Shown here: positions 61,641 to 64,000 of the stretch, piece after piece | Position numbering within the stretch: position 1 is the stretch's first letter | How the letters are laid out: each line of letters opens with the position of its first letter | Source: Palleronia rufa | GTDB taxonomy: Bacteria; Pseudomonadota; Alphaproteobacteria; Rhodobacterales; Rhodobacteraceae | NCBI RefSeq assembly: GCF_000743715.1 | Contig: NZ_JQEY01000005.1 | Span: 93,710-157,709 of the forward strand | Reading direction: 5' to 3' | Length of the DNA stretch: 64,000 nucleotides | Notes under the pieces: model-generated | Databases searched by the model: none | What the model was told of the DNA's origin: nothing | Seen by the model: the letters and a program-made list of their open reading frames with translations, nothing else | Made by a program: the position numbers and the translations under genes

Positions 61641-62822
61641 ATGACCGCCCGGATCGAGATCGCCTCCCACGGATCGCTCACCGCCATAGACCCTTCCGAC
61701 TGGGATGCCTGCGCCTGCCCGGAGACGGCGGACGGCGGCCGCCCGCTGGACCCGTTCACCACGCACAGGTTCCTGCTGGCGCTGGAAACCTCCGGCTCCG
61801 TCGGGCGCGGCACCGGTTGGGAGCCGCACTACCTGACGGCCCGCGCCGACGATGAGATCATCGGCTGCGCGCCCCTCTACGCCAAGGGCCACAGCCAGGG
61901 CGAATACGTGTTCGACCATTCCTGGGCCCATGCCTATGAGCGCGCCGGCGGGCGCTACTACCCCAAGCTGCAGATCGCCGTGCCCTTCACGCCGGCCACC
62001 GGACGGCGCTTCCTGACCCGTCCGGACCATGCCGACACCGCGCTGGCCGCGCTTGTCGAAGGCGCGGTGCGCATCGCCGACCAGAACGACATCGCCACGC
62101 TCCACGCCACGTTCTGCACCGAGGCGGAGGCCGAGGCGGGCGCCGCGATGGGCCTTCTCCACCGTACGGGCCAGCAATTCCACTGGTTCGACGATGGCTA
62201 CCGCGATTTCGACGGGTTCCTGGCCTCGCTCTCCTCTCGCAAGCGCAAGACCATCCGCCGCGAACGGCGGGAGGCGCGGGGCGCAGGGCTGACCTTCCGC
62301 AACCTCACGGGAGGTCAGATCGAACCGCACCACTGGGAGGCGTTCTGGACCTTCTATCAGGACACCGGTGCGCGGAAATGGGGCCAGCCCTACCTGACGC
62401 GCGGTTTCTTCGACGAAGTCCAGGCGCATCTGCGGAACGACACGCTCCTGTGCCTGGCCTATGACGGCGACACGCCGGTGGCCGGCGCGCTGAACTTCGT
62501 CGGCCGTCAGACGCTCTATGGCCGCTATTGGGGTTGCACGCGCGAGGTGCCGTTCCTGCATTTCGAGCTTTGCTACTATCAGGCCATCGACTGGGCCCTG
62601 GCCCACGGGCTGACCCGGGTGGAGGCCGGCGCACAGGGAGAGCACAAGCTGGCGCGCGGCTACCTCCCCCATCCCGTGCATTCGCTGCACTGGATCGCAG
62701 AGCCGGGTTTCCGCGCGGCGGTCGAGGATTTTCTGGTTGCCGAACGCGCCGCGGTAGACGAGGAAATCGAGATCCTGACCAGCTACGGCCCGTTCAGAAA
62801 GGTCGAAGGAGAACGCGAATGA
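61641..62822 (+). CDS. GNAT-like acyltransferase of the DUF482 (peptidogalycan biosynthesis) family
   Basis: 393 aa. Family blocks: NPFTTH-like [15 protein letters not shown] near the start, [50 protein letters not shown] in the centre, and [11 protein letters not shown], then [34 protein letters not shown]. It has two GNAT-like halves, related to FemABX-type aminoacyltransferases. The acceptor is unknown, and the family name peptidogalycan biosynthesis rests on early annotation. Soluble. Its stop overlaps phhB by 4 bases. Confidence 0.85.
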   Translation: MTARIEIASHGSLTAIDPSDWDACACPETADGGRPLDPFTTHRFLLALETSGSVGRGTGWEPHYLTARADDEIIGCAPLYAKGHSQGEYVFDHSWAHAYERAGGRYYPKLQIAVPFTPATGRRFLTRPDHADTALAALVEGAVRIADQNDIATLHATFCTEAEAEAGAAMGLLHRTGQQFHWFDDGYRDFDGFLASLSSRKRKTIRRERREARGAGLTFRNLTGGQIEPHHWEAFWTFYQDTGARKWGQPYLTRGFFDEVQAHLRNDTLLCLAYDGDTPVAGALNFVGRQTLYGRYWGCTREVPFLHFELCYYQAIDWALAHGLTRVEAGAQGEHKLARGYLPHPVHSLHWIAEPGFRAAVEDFLVAERAAVDEEIEILTSYGPFRKVEGERE

Positions 62823-63112
62823 CCGAGAAACTGCAGGGCGCGGCCCGCGCCGAGGCGTTGGAGCGGCTGAAAGCCACCGGCTGGAGCGAGGTCGAGGACC
62901 GCGACGCGATCACCAAATCGTTCAAGTTCGACGGTTTCGTCGGCGCGTTCGGCTGGATGACAAAAGCCGCGATCCATGCCGAACAGGCCAACCACCACCC
63001 GGAGTGGTCGAACACCTACAACCGGGTGACGGTCACGCTCACCACCCATGACGTCGACGGTCTGAGCGACAAGGACGTGGCGCTGGCCGACATCATGGAC
63101 GGGCTGGCGTAA
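62819..63112 (+). CDS. phhB: 4a-hydroxytetrahydrobiopterin dehydratase
   Basis: 97 aa. Pterin-4a-carbinolamine dehydratase: the motif with active-site histidines is [19 protein letters not shown], preceded by [19 protein letters not shown]. It recycles the pterin cofactor of phenylalanine hydroxylase, or salvages pterin side products; no hydroxylase gene is in the window. Start coupled to the GNAT-like gene, and stop overlapping the MscS start (TAATG). Confidence 0.94.
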   Translation: MTEKLQGAARAEALERLKATGWSEVEDRDAITKSFKFDGFVGAFGWMTKAAIHAEQANHHPEWSNTYNRVTVTLTTHDVDGLSDKDVALADIMDGLA

Positions 63113-64000
63113 TGGGCGGTGTCGTCGATGCGATCCTGTCGTTCAATCTGAACGGCACGTCGATCCGCGATCTTCTGAGCGTGCAGATGCTGGTATCGCT
63201 CTTGGGCAACGTGTTGGCGGCGATCGCGATCCTGATCGTGGGATACGCCATCGCCGGCTGGCTCAAGCGGCGCATCCGCAACATCGGCGGCAAACGTCCG
63301 CAGCTCGACACGACGCTGTTCAACTTTCTCGGCAACGTCGCGCGCTACGTGGTGCTCGCCTTCACGTTCCTCTTTGTGCTCAATACCTTCGGCGTGCAGA
63401 CCACCAGCATCGTCGCGGCCATCGGCGCCGCCGGGCTGGCCGTCGGCCTGGCGCTTCAGGGCACGCTTACCAATGTCGCGGCGGGGGTGATGATCATCTT
63501 CTTCCGCCCGATCAAGGAGGGCGATTTCGTCGAGGTGAGCGGCCAGATGGGCACGGTCAAGGAGGTCACCCTGAACTTCACCGAACTCGCCAGCATCGGC
63601 AATGCCCAGATCATCATTCCCAACTCCCAGGTCTGGGGGAATACCATCGTCAACTATTCGGTCTACGACCGGCGGCGGGCGGAATGGATCTTCGGCGTCG
63701 GCTACGGCGCCAACCTGGCCCAGGCCGAACGGGTGATCCGCGAGACCGTCCTGGGCGACGCCCGCACGCTCACCGACGAGGACCTTTTCCTGCAGGTGAA
63801 CGACCTGAACGCATCCTCCGTCGATTTTCTATGCCGCGCATGGGTCTCGGCGGACGACTACTTCGCCTATCAGGCCGACATGAAGCGCAAGGTGAAGGAA
63901 GAGCTTGACGCCGCGGGCGTGGCCATCCCGTTCCCGACCCGGACGCTCCATATCGAGCGCGACGGCGGCGCGGCACCCGATCACGGGCCCAAGCGCCACA
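63112..64000 (+). CDS. MscS family mechanosensitive ion channel (cut by right edge)
   Basis: At least 296 codons, still open at the window end. Three N-terminal membrane segments, the last being the pore-lining helix AAIGAAGLAVGLALQGTLTNVAAGVMIIFF with its Gly/Ala pattern. Then the beta domain with RPIKEGDFVEVSGQMGTVKEV, IPNSQVWGNTIVNYS and an alpha-beta domain ending FPTRTLHIERDG. It releases osmolytes on membrane tension during hypo-osmotic shock. The basic, Gly/Pro-rich tail beginning GGAAPDHGPKRH suggests the stop is close beyond the edge. Confidence 0.93.
   Translation, partial: MGGVVDAILSFNLNGTSIRDLLSVQMLVSLLGNVLAAIAILIVGYAIAGWLKRRIRNIGGKRPQLDTTLFNFLGNVARYVVLAFTFLFVLNTFGVQTTSIVAAIGAAGLAVGLALQGTLTNVAAGVMIIFFRPIKEGDFVEVSGQMGTVKEVTLNFTELASIGNAQIIIPNSQVWGNTIVNYSVYDRRRAEWIFGVGYGANLAQAERVIRETVLGDARTLTDEDLFLQVNDLNASSVDFLCRAWVSADDYFAYQADMKRKVKEELDAAGVAIPFPTRTLHIERDGGAAPDHGPKRH

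Overview
The window is a high-GC, gene-dense chromosomal segment. It most likely comes from a photosynthetic-lineage member of the Rhodobacteraceae (Alphaproteobacteria, Rhodobacterales). The evidence is a spheroidene-type carotenoid and bacteriochlorophyll set (crtA, crtI, crtB, bchI, bchD, bchO) with a PpsR-type operator, a complete PhyR-NepR-EcfG general stress locus, a TakP-like 2-oxoacid TRAP system, a Rhodobacter-style flagellar block motB-flgE-flgK-flgL-flgI, and dense TGATG/ATGA start-stop overlaps. No rRNA, tRNA or CRISPR array was recognised. The only mobile element is one decayed IS3-family copy.

Layout. 0.4-5.8 kb: a zinc-ribbon methyltransferase, a TakP-like TRAP receptor facing its own membrane subunits dctQ-dctM tail to tail, and a UbiG-like methyltransferase. 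5.9-11.6 kb: flagellar operon. 11.6-18.6 kb: pigment island, crtA-bchI-bchD-bchO on minus and crtI-crtB on plus, with a shared operator between them. 18.6-27.5 kb: FNR-type oxidoreductase, small SAP/Rho-N-like protein, formate/nitrite-family channel, tamA-tamB, small DUF1328 membrane protein. 27.7-36.4 kb: general stress response region. phyR is divergent from nepR-ecfG-histidine kinase, and the operon continues without a break into a phospholipase-D-like protein, an amidoligase and a class I glutamine amidotransferase. Small envelope stress proteins follow (PRC-barrel, a 54-aa membrane peptide behind its own EcfG-type promoter, DUF883, holin-like) and a degenerate receiver. 36.4-44.6 kb: Crp/Fnr regulator, YihY, rsfS-rlmH-gpmI, a vestige of envC, ctpA, rppH, a decayed gene and the IS remnant. 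44.6-52.2 kb: PBP1, glnK-amtB, rhodanese, aromatic aminotransferase-sseA, smpB. 52.6-64 kb: membrane acyltransferase, dapA, soluble lytic transglycosylase, a type I secretion ABC/HlyD pair, ridA, glycerophosphodiesterase, a GNAT-like protein, phhB and an MscS channel cut by the right edge.

The observations I would follow first are these. (1) The stress operon continues through overlapping or close genes into PLD-amidoligase-glutamine amidotransferase, a possible stress-controlled modification module of unknown product. (2) The divergent EcfG promoters are built on a 10-bp inverted repeat, with a second exact EcfG-type promoter in front of a tiny membrane protein. (3) crtA has ATC where its homologues have the start codon. 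(4) A TRAP large permease carries a 120-residue Gly/Ser/Asp tail with repeated NFG motifs. (5) A 40-codon vestige of envC persists between gpmI and ctpA. All functional calls rest on reading the translated sequence and on recalled family features; no database search was run.
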